A DNA stretch of 64,000 nt from VAZQ01 sp036498625 (lineage in GTDB: Bacteria; Pseudomonadota; Alphaproteobacteria; Rhizobiales; Xanthobacteraceae): the NCBI GenBank assembly GCA_036498625.1, contig DASYFD010000314.1, positions 1 to 64,000 on the forward strand, written 5' to 3'. Below, piece after piece: positions 7,485-15,872 of this stretch; position 1 is the stretch's first letter; each line of letters opens with the position of its first letter. A program made the translations under genes and the position numbers. The notes beneath the pieces are model-generated. The model searched no databases and was not told the DNA's origin. It worked only from the letters and a program-made list of their open reading frames with translations.

Positions 7485-9497
7485 ATGGACAAGTCGGAAT
7501 CGGTCAAGGGGCTCCTGCCGGCCGCGGCATCAAGTCGGCCGCACCGCTTCCTGCGTCGTCTCATCTGGCTTTATGGCGCCTTCGCGGTCGCGACAGGCGT
7601 GTTCCTGTCTGTCCCGTTTTGGCCCGTCTCCGTTGTCCTGCCGGCTAAGACCCTCGCCAGCGAAGCCATCCTGGGCGGCCTCGGCGCGATGGTGATGTGT
7701 GCCCTCCTCCTGGCGCTGACCGGGCTCGTCGCCACATTTGCATTGACGGCGGCGCGGCAGCCGCGGCTGCTGGCGACGGAAGCGCCGGCCGGTTGGTGGT
7801 CGATGCGCCGCGGTCCCGGCTTCGCGGCCCGAACCGGACAAGGCGTGATCGTGCCGCTCGGCGCGGCGCTCATCTATGCGGCCTCCTGGCTGCTCTGGCC
7901 GATCACCGACAGCCTGACGCAAGCGGCCGCCGACGCCAACTTCCTGGCGGCGTTCGCATTCGCCGTCGCGTTTGTCTCGCTGGTCGCCGAGCGCATGATG
8001 CATGCGTTTCCGGAGCCGCAACTGCCGGAGGCGCCATCGCTACGCCGGCTTCTGCTGCTGACCACAGTGGTCCTCGCCGCCGCAGGCTGCGTCGAGGTCG
8101 GGCGCGGAGCCGGACTGACATGGATCGCATGGGCGGCCGTCGCGCTGATTTGCTTGATTGTCCTGGTTGCGACCGAGCTCGCATTGCGGGCGCTGGCACG
8201 CCTGTTCCTGCCGGCGCCGTTGCCGGCCGCGGCGCGGGCCGTGAGCGACAGCGTCGTCGCGACCGTGCTGACCGGCGGTCCGCGCGCACCCAGCGTGCTG
8301 ATCCGTACGCATCTCGGACTGGATTTCGCCCGCAGCTGGGCCCTCTCCTATTTGAGCGCGGCCGTCTTGCCGGCCGTGCTCGCCACCACGCTGCTCTGCT
8401 GGGGGCTGAGCGGCTTGAAGCTGGTCGACCTCGGCGAGCGCGGCGTCTATGAGCGGCTGGGCGCGCCGGTTGCCGTGCTCGGGCCCGGGCTGCATCTGCT
8501 GCTGCCCTGGCCGCTCGGCCGGCTGCGGCCGGTGGAATACGACAAGATCCATGCCGTCGCGGTCGGCGTCGACAAGTCCGGAGCGGCGGATGATGACGAG
8601 CAGATCGACGCCGAGGCGACGCCTCCGGCGAGCATGAATCATCTTTGGGAAACCGCCCAGCCGACCGAAGCCCAATATCTGGTGGCGAGCCAGAGCGGCA
8701 GCCAGCAGGGCTTCCAGGTGGTGAGCGCGGAAATCCGCGTGCTTTATCGGACCGGGCTGACCGACCAGGATGCCAAGCAGGCTGTCTATGGCGCCGTCGA
8801 TCAGGAAGCGCTGGTCAGGGAAGCCGCCAGCCGGCTTCTGGTCCGCTATTTCAATTCGCGCACCCTCGATGCGGTGCTCGGCGCTCGGCGCGAAACGCTG
8901 GCGGACGAATTGCGATCGGCGCTCGCCCGCGATGTCGCCGCCCGCAATGCCGGCATCGAGATCGTCGCGGTAACCATCGAGGCAATCCACCCGCCGCTCG
9001 GGGCTGCGGCCGCCTACCATGCGGTTCAGGCGGCCGAGATCAAGGCCCAGGTCAGCGTCTCCGACGAGACCGGCCGCGCCAGGCGCATGGCAGGCGTCGC
9101 ACAGCAGGAGTCCCGACAGCTGATTGATGGCGCGCAGGCGACCGCCACCGAAGCCGTTCAGAACGCGACCGGCGAGGCCTACCGCTTCTCCATGGATCGA
9201 CGCGCCTACAAGGAAGGCCCGGCGTTTCTGCTGGAGCGATCCTACAGCACCCTGGTCGGCGCCCTGAAGCAAACCCCGCTCACCATCATCGATCACCGCC
9301 TCTCATCGGCGCAGAGCCCGGTCATCGATCTTCGGTCGACCGGCGCCGCCATAGTGCCGCCGGCTCCGGCCACCCCGCCCGCAGGCGCCGCACCGGGCGC
9401 TCCGGCGGCCAACGCTCCCGCGGCACGGCCTGCGGGCCGCGCTCCATCTGCCAGCGGTGCCCCATCCTTGACTCCGCAAATCGAGGATGCGAACTGA
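7485..9497 (+). CDS. SPFH (HflK-like) protein with polytopic N-terminal extension
   Basis: This 670-residue protein has about 320 N-terminal residues with six or more predicted membrane helices. An SPFH/Band 7 domain follows, beginning at about residue 320 (GERGVYERLGAPVAVLGPGLH). A helical region rich in Ala, Glu and Gln comes next, then a Pro/Ala-rich tail from about 620. HflK proteins are about 400 residues with a single anchor, so the membrane extension is unusual. SPFH proteins assemble into large membrane rings that bound protease or transporter partners. This is the first gene of the rightward operon, behind a GGGA-type ribosome site. Confidence 0.82.
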   Translation: MDKSESVKGLLPAAASSRPHRFLRRLIWLYGAFAVATGVFLSVPFWPVSVVLPAKTLASEAILGGLGAMVMCALLLALTGLVATFALTAARQPRLLATEAPAGWWSMRRGPGFAARTGQGVIVPLGAALIYAASWLLWPITDSLTQAAADANFLAAFAFAVAFVSLVAERMMHAFPEPQLPEAPSLRRLLLLTTVVLAAAGCVEVGRGAGLTWIAWAAVALICLIVLVATELALRALARLFLPAPLPAAARAVSDSVVATVLTGGPRAPSVLIRTHLGLDFARSWALSYLSAAVLPAVLATTLLCWGLSGLKLVDLGERGVYERLGAPVAVLGPGLHLLLPWPLGRLRPVEYDKIHAVAVGVDKSGAADDDEQIDAEATPPASMNHLWETAQPTEAQYLVASQSGSQQGFQVVSAEIRVLYRTGLTDQDAKQAVYGAVDQEALVREAASRLLVRYFNSRTLDAVLGARRETLADELRSALARDVAARNAGIEIVAVTIEAIHPPLGAAAAYHAVQAAEIKAQVSVSDETGRARRMAGVAQQESRQLIDGAQATATEAVQNATGEAYRFSMDRRAYKEGPAFLLERSYSTLVGALKQTPLTIIDHRLSSAQSPVIDLRSTGAAIVPPAPATPPAGAAPGAPAANAPAARPAGRAPSASGAPSLTPQIEDAN

Positions 9498-9529
9498 TTC
9501 CAACAACTTCTTAACCTGGTACCAAGCCT

Positions 9530-10633
9530 ATGTTCAGTCACAGTCACGGCCCCAAGCATCATCCGGAAGATCACGATGATCACGACCATGATCACGACCA
9601 CGATCATGATCATGACGACGATCACGATCATCAATTCGGAGCGCGCTTCGGCCTGGGGGTGCGGACCGCGTTTGCGACCCTGATTCTGGCGGCGGCCGTG
9701 GTCGCGGCCTGCATCGTCATGATTCCGGCAGGAGAAGGCGGCGTCATCACCCGCTTCGGGGATCCGAGCCGTGTGCTGACCGAGCCGGGGCTCGCCTGGA
9801 AATGGCCGGTGCCGTTCGAGACGACGATCCCGATCGATTTGCGCCTGCGCACCACGTCCACCGGCCTCCAGGATGTCGGAACCCGGGATGGCTTGCGCGT
9901 TCTGGTGCAGGCCTACGTGGCTTGGCAGGTATCCAGCGATCCGGATCGCATCCGCCAGTTCCTGCGATCCGTGCGCAACCAGCCGGATGAGGCGGCGCGG
10001 CAGATTCGCAGCTTCGTGAGCGCCGCGCTGCACGTCACCGCGAGCAATTTCGGGCTCGCAGACCTCGTCAACAGCGACGAAAGCAAGGTCCGCCTCGATG
10101 CCTTCGAGGAGCAGCTGCGCGACCAGGTGGCGGCGCGCTTGCTGCAGGTTTACGGCATCGAGATTCGCGACGTCGGGATCGAGCGGCTGACCTTGCCGAA
10201 CGAGACGCTGGCGGCGACGGTCGATCGCATGCGCGCCGAGCGGGAAACGGTGGCAGCCGAGCGCACCGCGGAAGGGCTGCGGCGCGCTGCCGAAATCCGC
10301 GCCGATGCCGACCGCGACGGCCGCGAGGTCGTCGCCAAGGCGCGCGAGAAGGCGGCCGAGACGGAAGCCAATGCCGAGCAGCAGGCGGCGCACATCTATG
10401 CGGATGCGTATCGCGGCGATCCCGACCTTTACACGATGCTGCGCTCGCTCGAATCGATCAACAAGATGGTCGGCCGCAATACCAGCATCCTGTTGCGGAC
10501 CGACGCCGCTCCCTTCCGGGTGCTGGTCGACGGCCCTACCAGCTCGCTGCCGGGAACGGTCCCGCCGGCCGCCCAGATCCCGGCATTGCCGGGAGCGCTC
10601 TCCCCGGCCGCCCAGGCCCCGGCCCCGCAATGA
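9530..10633 (+). CDS. SPFH (HflC-like) protein with His/Asp-rich N-terminus
   Basis: Residues 3-34 are almost entirely His and Asp in HD/DHD repeats on the cytoplasmic side, a likely metal-binding arm. One transmembrane helix follows at about 45-68. The SPFH domain covers about 70-260, and a charged helical segment (about 240-300) is rich in Arg, Ala and Glu. The order matches HflC, apart from the metal-binding arm and a Pro/Ala tail. The gene lies 32 bases after the first SPFH gene and overlaps the third by four bases. The arm suggests that this complex senses or buffers a divalent metal for the downstream P-type ATPase. Confidence 0.82.
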   Translation: MFSHSHGPKHHPEDHDDHDHDHDHDHDHDDDHDHQFGARFGLGVRTAFATLILAAAVVAACIVMIPAGEGGVITRFGDPSRVLTEPGLAWKWPVPFETTIPIDLRLRTTSTGLQDVGTRDGLRVLVQAYVAWQVSSDPDRIRQFLRSVRNQPDEAARQIRSFVSAALHVTASNFGLADLVNSDESKVRLDAFEEQLRDQVAARLLQVYGIEIRDVGIERLTLPNETLAATVDRMRAERETVAAERTAEGLRRAAEIRADADRDGREVVAKAREKAAETEANAEQQAAHIYADAYRGDPDLYTMLRSLESINKMVGRNTSILLRTDAAPFRVLVDGPTSSLPGTVPPAAQIPALPGALSPAAQAPAPQ

Positions 10634-11733
10634 CGAACGCGGCCTTCGACGATCTCCGGCCGGTGGCGACCGAGGCGCAGGTCGGTCCTCCACCCGTGCC
10701 TCCGCCCGGACCGATCGCGCAATCCGTGGCGATCGGATTTCGCGCCGTCTATATCGCGACCTTGCTGATGTGCCTGGTCTGGCTCGCCAGCAACGTCCGG
10801 CAGATTCCGCCTGACAGCCAGGCCGTGGTGCTGCGCTTCGGCAGCATCGTGCGGACACAGGAAGCGGGGCTGCTGCTGGGCTGGCCGCGACCGATCGAGC
10901 AGGTCTATCTGCTGCCGGGCGTGGATCGGCTGTTGAGCCAAACCGTCGCCGCGCTGCCGACGGTCGCCACCGGTGCCGCCCAGCCGACCCCCGAAGAAGC
11001 ATCGACCAATGCCGACACCTACCTGACCGGCGACGGCGGCGTGGTGCTGCTCGACGCAACGCTGATCTATCGCATCACCGATCCGCAATCCTATATCCTG
11101 GCCGAGCGGCATGTAGCGCCGGCGCTCAACCGCGTATTCCATGCTACCGCCGTCAAGGTCACGGCGCGCCGCGGCCTCAACGATTTCCTGGTCGCGCGGC
11201 CGAATGCCGAAGGAGCCGATGCCGGCCAGTCCGCCAGCCCGATGAGCGCGGCGCTGCGCGATGAGCTGATCAAGGGCGTGAGCGCGCGATTGCAGACCAT
11301 GAGCGCCGCCGGGAGCCCGTTGGGCATCGAGGTCGACCGCATCGATTTGACGGCCCGGCTGCCGCCGGTCGCCAAGGTGGCGTTCGACTCGGTGCTGACG
11401 GCGACGCAAGCGGCCGACCAGAACGTCGCAACCGCGCGCACCCAGGCGGAGCGGCGGCGGCAAGGGGCGGAGCGCGAGCGCGACCGGCTGCTGAGTTCCG
11501 CGCAGGCCACCGCCACCGAGCACATTACCACCGCCCGCGTCGATACCGCATCGATCCGGGCACTCGAGAACGAGCTGCGCGCGGTCGAGAACGAGGGCAC
11601 GTCGCAGACCCGCGACAGCCTGCTGCAGCGGGTCTACCGTGACCGTGTGGCCGGCATCATCGGCCGGATCGGCACCATGTCCTTGGTCGATCCGCAGAGC
11701 GGCGCACGCTTCGTCATGCCAGGGAGGCAGTAA
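10630..11733 (+). CDS. SPFH (HflK-like) protein, third of the triplet
   Basis: This 367-residue protein has a Pro-rich cytoplasmic N-terminus, one helix at about 37-55 and an SPFH domain that begins IPPDSQAVVLRFGSIV. A helical stretch with repeated Arg, Ala and Glu follows. The start overlaps the previous stop by four bases, and the stop TAA shares one base with the ATG of the P-type ATPase gene. Tight coupling of three SPFH genes to an ATPase suggests that they form one hetero-oligomeric membrane complex. It is similar to HflK but lies nowhere near hfq or ftsH, so it is not the housekeeping HflKC pair. Confidence 0.8.
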   Translation: MTNAAFDDLRPVATEAQVGPPPVPPPGPIAQSVAIGFRAVYIATLLMCLVWLASNVRQIPPDSQAVVLRFGSIVRTQEAGLLLGWPRPIEQVYLLPGVDRLLSQTVAALPTVATGAAQPTPEEASTNADTYLTGDGGVVLLDATLIYRITDPQSYILAERHVAPALNRVFHATAVKVTARRGLNDFLVARPNAEGADAGQSASPMSAALRDELIKGVSARLQTMSAAGSPLGIEVDRIDLTARLPPVAKVAFDSVLTATQAADQNVATARTQAERRRQGAERERDRLLSSAQATATEHITTARVDTASIRALENELRAVENEGTSQTRDSLLQRVYRDRVAGIIGRIGTMSLVDPQSGARFVMPGRQ

Positions 11734-13664
11734 TGGCCGTTACCACAGAAATCATGCCTTCTGGGTCCGCATCCTCAACGGGGCGGCCCTTGCTCGATCG
11801 CGCCGAGCGCATCGTGCTGGCGCTGCGGCTGACGATCGCGCTCGCGGCGCTGTGCCTGCTCATGGTGGCGAGCGGAATGTACTTCCTGGTGCCCTCGGAG
11901 CGGGGCGTCGCGGATCTGATCGCCGGCGCCGCCGCCGCGCTGGTGGCGATCCCGGTGCTGACCGCGGCCTGGGACAGCCTGCGCCATCCGAGCCTGCACG
12001 GCATCACCGACCGCCTCATCGCGCTCGCGCTGGTGGCCGCCTGGGCCACCGGCGATCTGATGACGGCCGCCTTGCTGCCGATCGTCATGACCATCGGCCA
12101 TGTGCTCGAGGAGCGCAGCATGCTGGGGTCGAACGAAGCGGTGCGCGCCTTGACCCAGCTGACCCAGAACGACGCCCGCCGCTTGCTGCCCGACGGCGAG
12201 GCCGAGCTGGTGCCGACCGCCCAGCTGCGGGTGGGAGACGTGATCGAGATCCGTGCCGGCGAGCGCGTGCCGGCCGACGGCTTCGTGCGCCGCGGCGCCT
12301 CCAGCCTCGATCTGGCCTCGCTCACCGGCGAGTCGGTTCCGGTCGAGATCGCGGAAGGCGACGTCACGCTTGCCGGCGCAATGAATATCGACGGGCTGCT
12401 GCAGATCGAGCTCACCCGGGTCGGCCGCGACACCACGCTCGGCCGCATCATCACCCTGATGCGCGAGGCCGAGAATGCCAAGCCGCCAGTGACCCGCCTG
12501 CTCGACCGCTATGCCGGGCAATACATGGCGCTGGTGCTGCTGGTCGCCGCCGGCGTGTGGTTCGTCACCGGCAACGTGCCGGCAATGCTGGCGGTGCTGG
12601 TGGCATCCTGCCCGTGCGCCCTGGTGCTGGCCGCTCCGGCGACCGCCATCGCGGCGATTGCGGTCGCGGCCCGGCACGGCATCCTGATCAAGGGCTCGGG
12701 CTTCCTCGAGCAACTCGCCGACGTCACCTCCGTGGTGTTCGACAAGACCGGCACGATCACGACCGGAAACCTGCACCTGGCGGAGGTGCGGCCGGTCGGC
12801 GGCAACGACCCCAACATGGTGCGCCGGCTCGCCGCCAGTCTCGGCGCCGCCAGCAATCACCCGCTCAGCCGGGCGGCCGCCGGTGCCCTGCCGGAGGCCG
12901 AGCGGCTGCCGCTGGATTCCTCGCGCGAATTCGGCGGCTTCGGCGTGACCGCATCCTATGAAGGAGACCCGGTCGCGCTCGGACGCGCAGACTTGTTTGC
13001 CCGCCTCGACATTCCGGCCCCGCCGCCGCCCGAGCACGACGGCCCGATCGCGGGCGTGAGCCGCGGCAAGGTTTTTCTCGGCTGGCTGCTGTTCGTCGAT
13101 CAGATCCGGCCCGGCGCCGACGCGGCGTTGCGCGATCTCAAGGCACTCGGGGTCGAGCGCATGCTGCTGCTGACCGGCGACCGCACCGACGTCGCCCGCC
13201 ACGTGGCCAACGAGGTCGGCATTGACGAGGTCTGCGCCGAGATGCTGCCCGAGCAGAAGATGGATCGGGTGATGGCGGAGATCAAAGCCGGCCACCGGCC
13301 GATGGTCGTGGGAGACGGCATCAACGATTCGCTCGCCCTGCGCGCCGGCGCCGTCGGTGTCGCGATGGGGGCGCAAGGGGCCGATGTCGCGCTCGCTTCC
13401 GCCGACCTCGCGCTGATCACCAACGATCTGCGCCGGCTCGGCACCTGCATCCGGCTCAGTCGCCGCTGCCGGAGCACGATCTCGGTCAACGTCGCGATCG
13501 GGCTCGGGTTCACGTTCGTCCTGACCGCGCTCGCCGCCGGCGGCGTTCTCGGCGTCGAGGCGCCGATCATCGCCGCGCTCCTGCACAATCTCAGCACGTT
13601 CCTCGGCCTCGGCAATGCCGGCCGCCTGCTGCTGTTCGACGAAACGCAGGCCGCGGCGGCGTAG
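11733..13664 (+). CDS. P1B-type heavy-metal ATPase of the SPFH cluster
   Basis: This 643-residue protein has the full P-type set: TGES in the actuator domain, CPC at 293-295 in the metal-path helix, DKTGTI with the phosphorylated Asp at 337, an HP motif (SNHPLS) and GDGIND near the hinge. It has no N-terminal metal-binding domain. The last helix reads LHNLSTFLGLGNAGRLL. This differs from the MxxSS end of copper pumps and from the usual zinc and cobalt pumps, so the metal cannot be assigned from sequence. It may take its metal from the His-rich SPFH protein. It is translationally coupled to the third SPFH gene. Confidence 0.88.
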   Translation: MAVTTEIMPSGSASSTGRPLLDRAERIVLALRLTIALAALCLLMVASGMYFLVPSERGVADLIAGAAAALVAIPVLTAAWDSLRHPSLHGITDRLIALALVAAWATGDLMTAALLPIVMTIGHVLEERSMLGSNEAVRALTQLTQNDARRLLPDGEAELVPTAQLRVGDVIEIRAGERVPADGFVRRGASSLDLASLTGESVPVEIAEGDVTLAGAMNIDGLLQIELTRVGRDTTLGRIITLMREAENAKPPVTRLLDRYAGQYMALVLLVAAGVWFVTGNVPAMLAVLVASCPCALVLAAPATAIAAIAVAARHGILIKGSGFLEQLADVTSVVFDKTGTITTGNLHLAEVRPVGGNDPNMVRRLAASLGAASNHPLSRAAAGALPEAERLPLDSSREFGGFGVTASYEGDPVALGRADLFARLDIPAPPPPEHDGPIAGVSRGKVFLGWLLFVDQIRPGADAALRDLKALGVERMLLLTGDRTDVARHVANEVGIDEVCAEMLPEQKMDRVMAEIKAGHRPMVVGDGINDSLALRAGAVGVAMGAQGADVALASADLALITNDLRRLGTCIRLSRRCRSTISVNVAIGLGFTFVLTALAAGGVLGVEAPIIAALLHNLSTFLGLGNAGRLLLFDETQAAAA

Positions 13665-13777
13665 CTGTCGCGGGAAGAGCTCCCTCCGCCTGGTCGAGGC
13701 TGCGGCGAAGGACGCATGCACCTATATGCAGGTAACGACCCGGAACCCCGGGGCGTCGCTGCATCGGAGCATCGACC

Positions 13778-14728
13778 TTGTCCGCCGACGACCAACCACA
13801 CCCGCATGACCGCGACAGCGATCATGCGCGCACGCACACCCACGGGCATCACGAGCGCGGCTCGGAGACGACCGACGAGCGCCGCCTCGGCTTCGCTTTC
13901 GTCATCATCTTCCTGTTCATGCTCGTCGAGGCCTTCGGGGGCGTGATCGCCGGATCGCTGGCGCTGCTCGCCGATGCCGGGCACATGGCATCGGACGCGG
14001 CAGCGCTCGGGATGAGCTGGGCGGCGCTGCGGATCGGCCGGCGTCCGGCCGACGCGGCGCGCACCTACGGCTACCGGCGCATCGAGGTGCTGGTGGCTTA
14101 CAGCAACGGCTGCACCTTGTTCCTGGTCGCCGGCTGGATCGTCTTCGAGGCGATCCGGCGCTTTGCGACGCCGGTGCCCGTCCTGGGCGGCACGATGCTC
14201 GTGGTGGCGATCGCCGGCCTCTTCGCCAATGCGCTTGCCCTCTTCCTCCTGCACGGCGGCAACCGTGACAGCCTCAATTTGCGCAGCGCCTGGCTGCATG
14301 TGCTGGGCGACCTTCTGGGTTTTGTGGTCGCCATTATTGCCGCAGGCATCATCCTGCGGACCGGCTGGTCGCCGATCGATCCGATCCTGTCGGTTCTCAT
14401 CGCGCTCCTGATCCTCAAGAGCGCCGCCTCGATCGTGAAGGCCTCGGCGCACATCCTGCTCGAGGGAACCCCCGCGGGCCTCGATCTCGAGGCGTTGCGG
14501 CGCGATCTGGCGGCGGCGGTGCCGGGGGTAGCCGAGGTGCACCATGTGCATGCCTGGTCGCTCACCTCCGAGCAAATCATGATCACGCTGCATGTGCGCT
14601 GCCGGCCGGATGCCGATCCGACATCGGTCATTCGCGCCATCAACGAGCGATTGAAGGCCCGCTACCGGATCGATCATTCGACCATTCAGATCGAGGCGGA
14701 GGATTGTGCGGACGGGCACCACCGGTAG
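13778..14728 (+). CDS. CDF-family divalent cation exporter
   Basis: This 316-residue protein starts with TTG behind a GGAG site. The N-terminus (residues 7-26) is His-rich. Six transmembrane helices carry the CDF metal-site patterns HMASD in helix 2 and HVLGD in helix 5. The cytoplasmic C-terminal domain has the HVHAWSLTSEQ stretch typical of CzcD-like zinc/cobalt/cadmium exporters. It lies 113 bases after the P-type ATPase gene on the same strand and probably belongs to the same metal-efflux locus. It converges with fbpC. Confidence 0.88.
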   Translation: MSADDQPHPHDRDSDHARTHTHGHHERGSETTDERRLGFAFVIIFLFMLVEAFGGVIAGSLALLADAGHMASDAAALGMSWAALRIGRRPADAARTYGYRRIEVLVAYSNGCTLFLVAGWIVFEAIRRFATPVPVLGGTMLVVAIAGLFANALALFLLHGGNRDSLNLRSAWLHVLGDLLGFVVAIIAAGIILRTGWSPIDPILSVLIALLILKSAASIVKASAHILLEGTPAGLDLEALRRDLAAAVPGVAEVHHVHAWSLTSEQIMITLHVRCRPDADPTSVIRAINERLKARYRIDHSTIQIEAEDCADGHHR

Positions 14729-14762
14729 CTCCGCATGGACGCCGCATGCTCTTGTTCGGCGC

Positions 14763-15872
14763 CTATCCGCCGACCGACTCCGCGAAGACATGCGCGGCAC
14801 CGACCACCGCGATCCTCACAATCGCTCCGACCGGCGGCACTTCATTCGACGGTCTGCGCAGCTGGAGCGGTGCATTCGAGCGGTCATCGATGCCCTGGCG
14901 AGCCGTATCCGCATCGCCGCGCAGCTGCACCGACAACGTGCAGACCGCTCCGCCGAATTCCGCATCGACGACCTCGCCGAAGCGCATGTCGGGGTTGGAC
15001 GCCTTCGCTCGCTCGTCGGGCAGGACCTGGACAAGCGACACCTGCTCGGGCCGCAGCATGATCTGCGCCCGCCCGCGGCGGTGACGGTCGCCGACCGCGA
15101 CACGTCCGAGCGCGCATTGCGCCCAGCCGTCGGCCAGCACGGCCTGCATCACGATGGCCTCGCCCAGGAACTCCGCGATCGTTCGGTCTCGCGGCGCGAG
15201 GTAAAGCGCGCGCGGCGCCCCCACCTGCAGCAACCTTCCCTCGCGCATGACCGCCACTTGGTCCGCAAAGGACAGAGCCTCGGGCTGATCGTGGGTGACC
15301 AGTATGGTGGTGATGCCGGCCCCCCTCAGCAAACGCGCGACCGCCTTGCGGGTGGTGTCCCGCAATCCGGTGTCGAGCGCCGAGAACGGCTCGTCCAGCA
15401 GCATCAGCTCCGGTTTCCGGGCGAGTGCACGGGCGAGCGCCACCCGTTGCTGCTGGCCGCCGGAGAGTTCGTCGGGCTTTCGCCGCAGCAAAGCGGCATC
15501 GAGCTCGACCATGTCGAGCAATTCGGCAATGCGCTCGGCGCGGCGCGGCTCGTTGCGGGGCAGACCAAAGCCGACATTGTCACCCACGCTCAGATGCGGA
15601 AACAAGGCGCCGTCCTGCACCACGAATCCGATGCGGCGATGATGCGCGGGCATTGCGACGGGGCCATCGGACAGCACGCGGCCGCCCAGGGTGACGCGGC
15701 CCGCATCGGGTGCCTCGAACCCGGCAATGATGCGCAGCAGCGTAGTCTTGCCGCAGCCGGATGGTCCCACGATCGCGGTCCGGCTGCCGGCGGGCACACT
15801 GAGGTCGATCCCGTCGAGCGCCACCAGCTTCCCGTAGCTCTTTCGGACCGATTGCAATTCCAGAAAGCTCAT
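14763..15872 (-). CDS. fbpC: Iron(III) ABC importer, ATP-binding subunit
   Basis: This 369-residue ATPase has Walker A GPSGCGKT at 36-43, signature LSGGQ at 136-140, a Walker B ending LLLDEP and the switch His in VTHDQ. The C-terminal 130 residues form a TOBE-type regulatory domain, as in FbpC/PotA-class importers. Its start overlaps the permease stop by four bases. With the permease and the FbpA-like binding protein it forms a ferric iron importer operon transcribed leftward. The iron specificity rests on the binding protein. Confidence 0.85.
   Translation of the reverse strand: MSFLELQSVRKSYGKLVALDGIDLSVPAGSRTAIVGPSGCGKTTLLRIIAGFEAPDAGRVTLGGRVLSDGPVAMPAHHRRIGFVVQDGALFPHLSVGDNVGFGLPRNEPRRAERIAELLDMVELDAALLRRKPDELSGGQQQRVALARALARKPELMLLDEPFSALDTGLRDTTRKAVARLLRGAGITTILVTHDQPEALSFADQVAVMREGRLLQVGAPRALYLAPRDRTIAEFLGEAIVMQAVLADGWAQCALGRVAVGDRHRRGRAQIMLRPEQVSLVQVLPDERAKASNPDMRFGEVVDAEFGGAVCTLSVQLRGDADTARQGIDDRSNAPLQLRRPSNEVPPVGAIVRIAVVGAAHVFAESVGG

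Noticed and set aside
11775..13721. 648-residue minus-strand frame antisense to the P-type ATPase gene
   Set aside because: It is a by-product of high GC codon bias; its protein is polar and shows no family, while the plus frame has all ATPase motifs.
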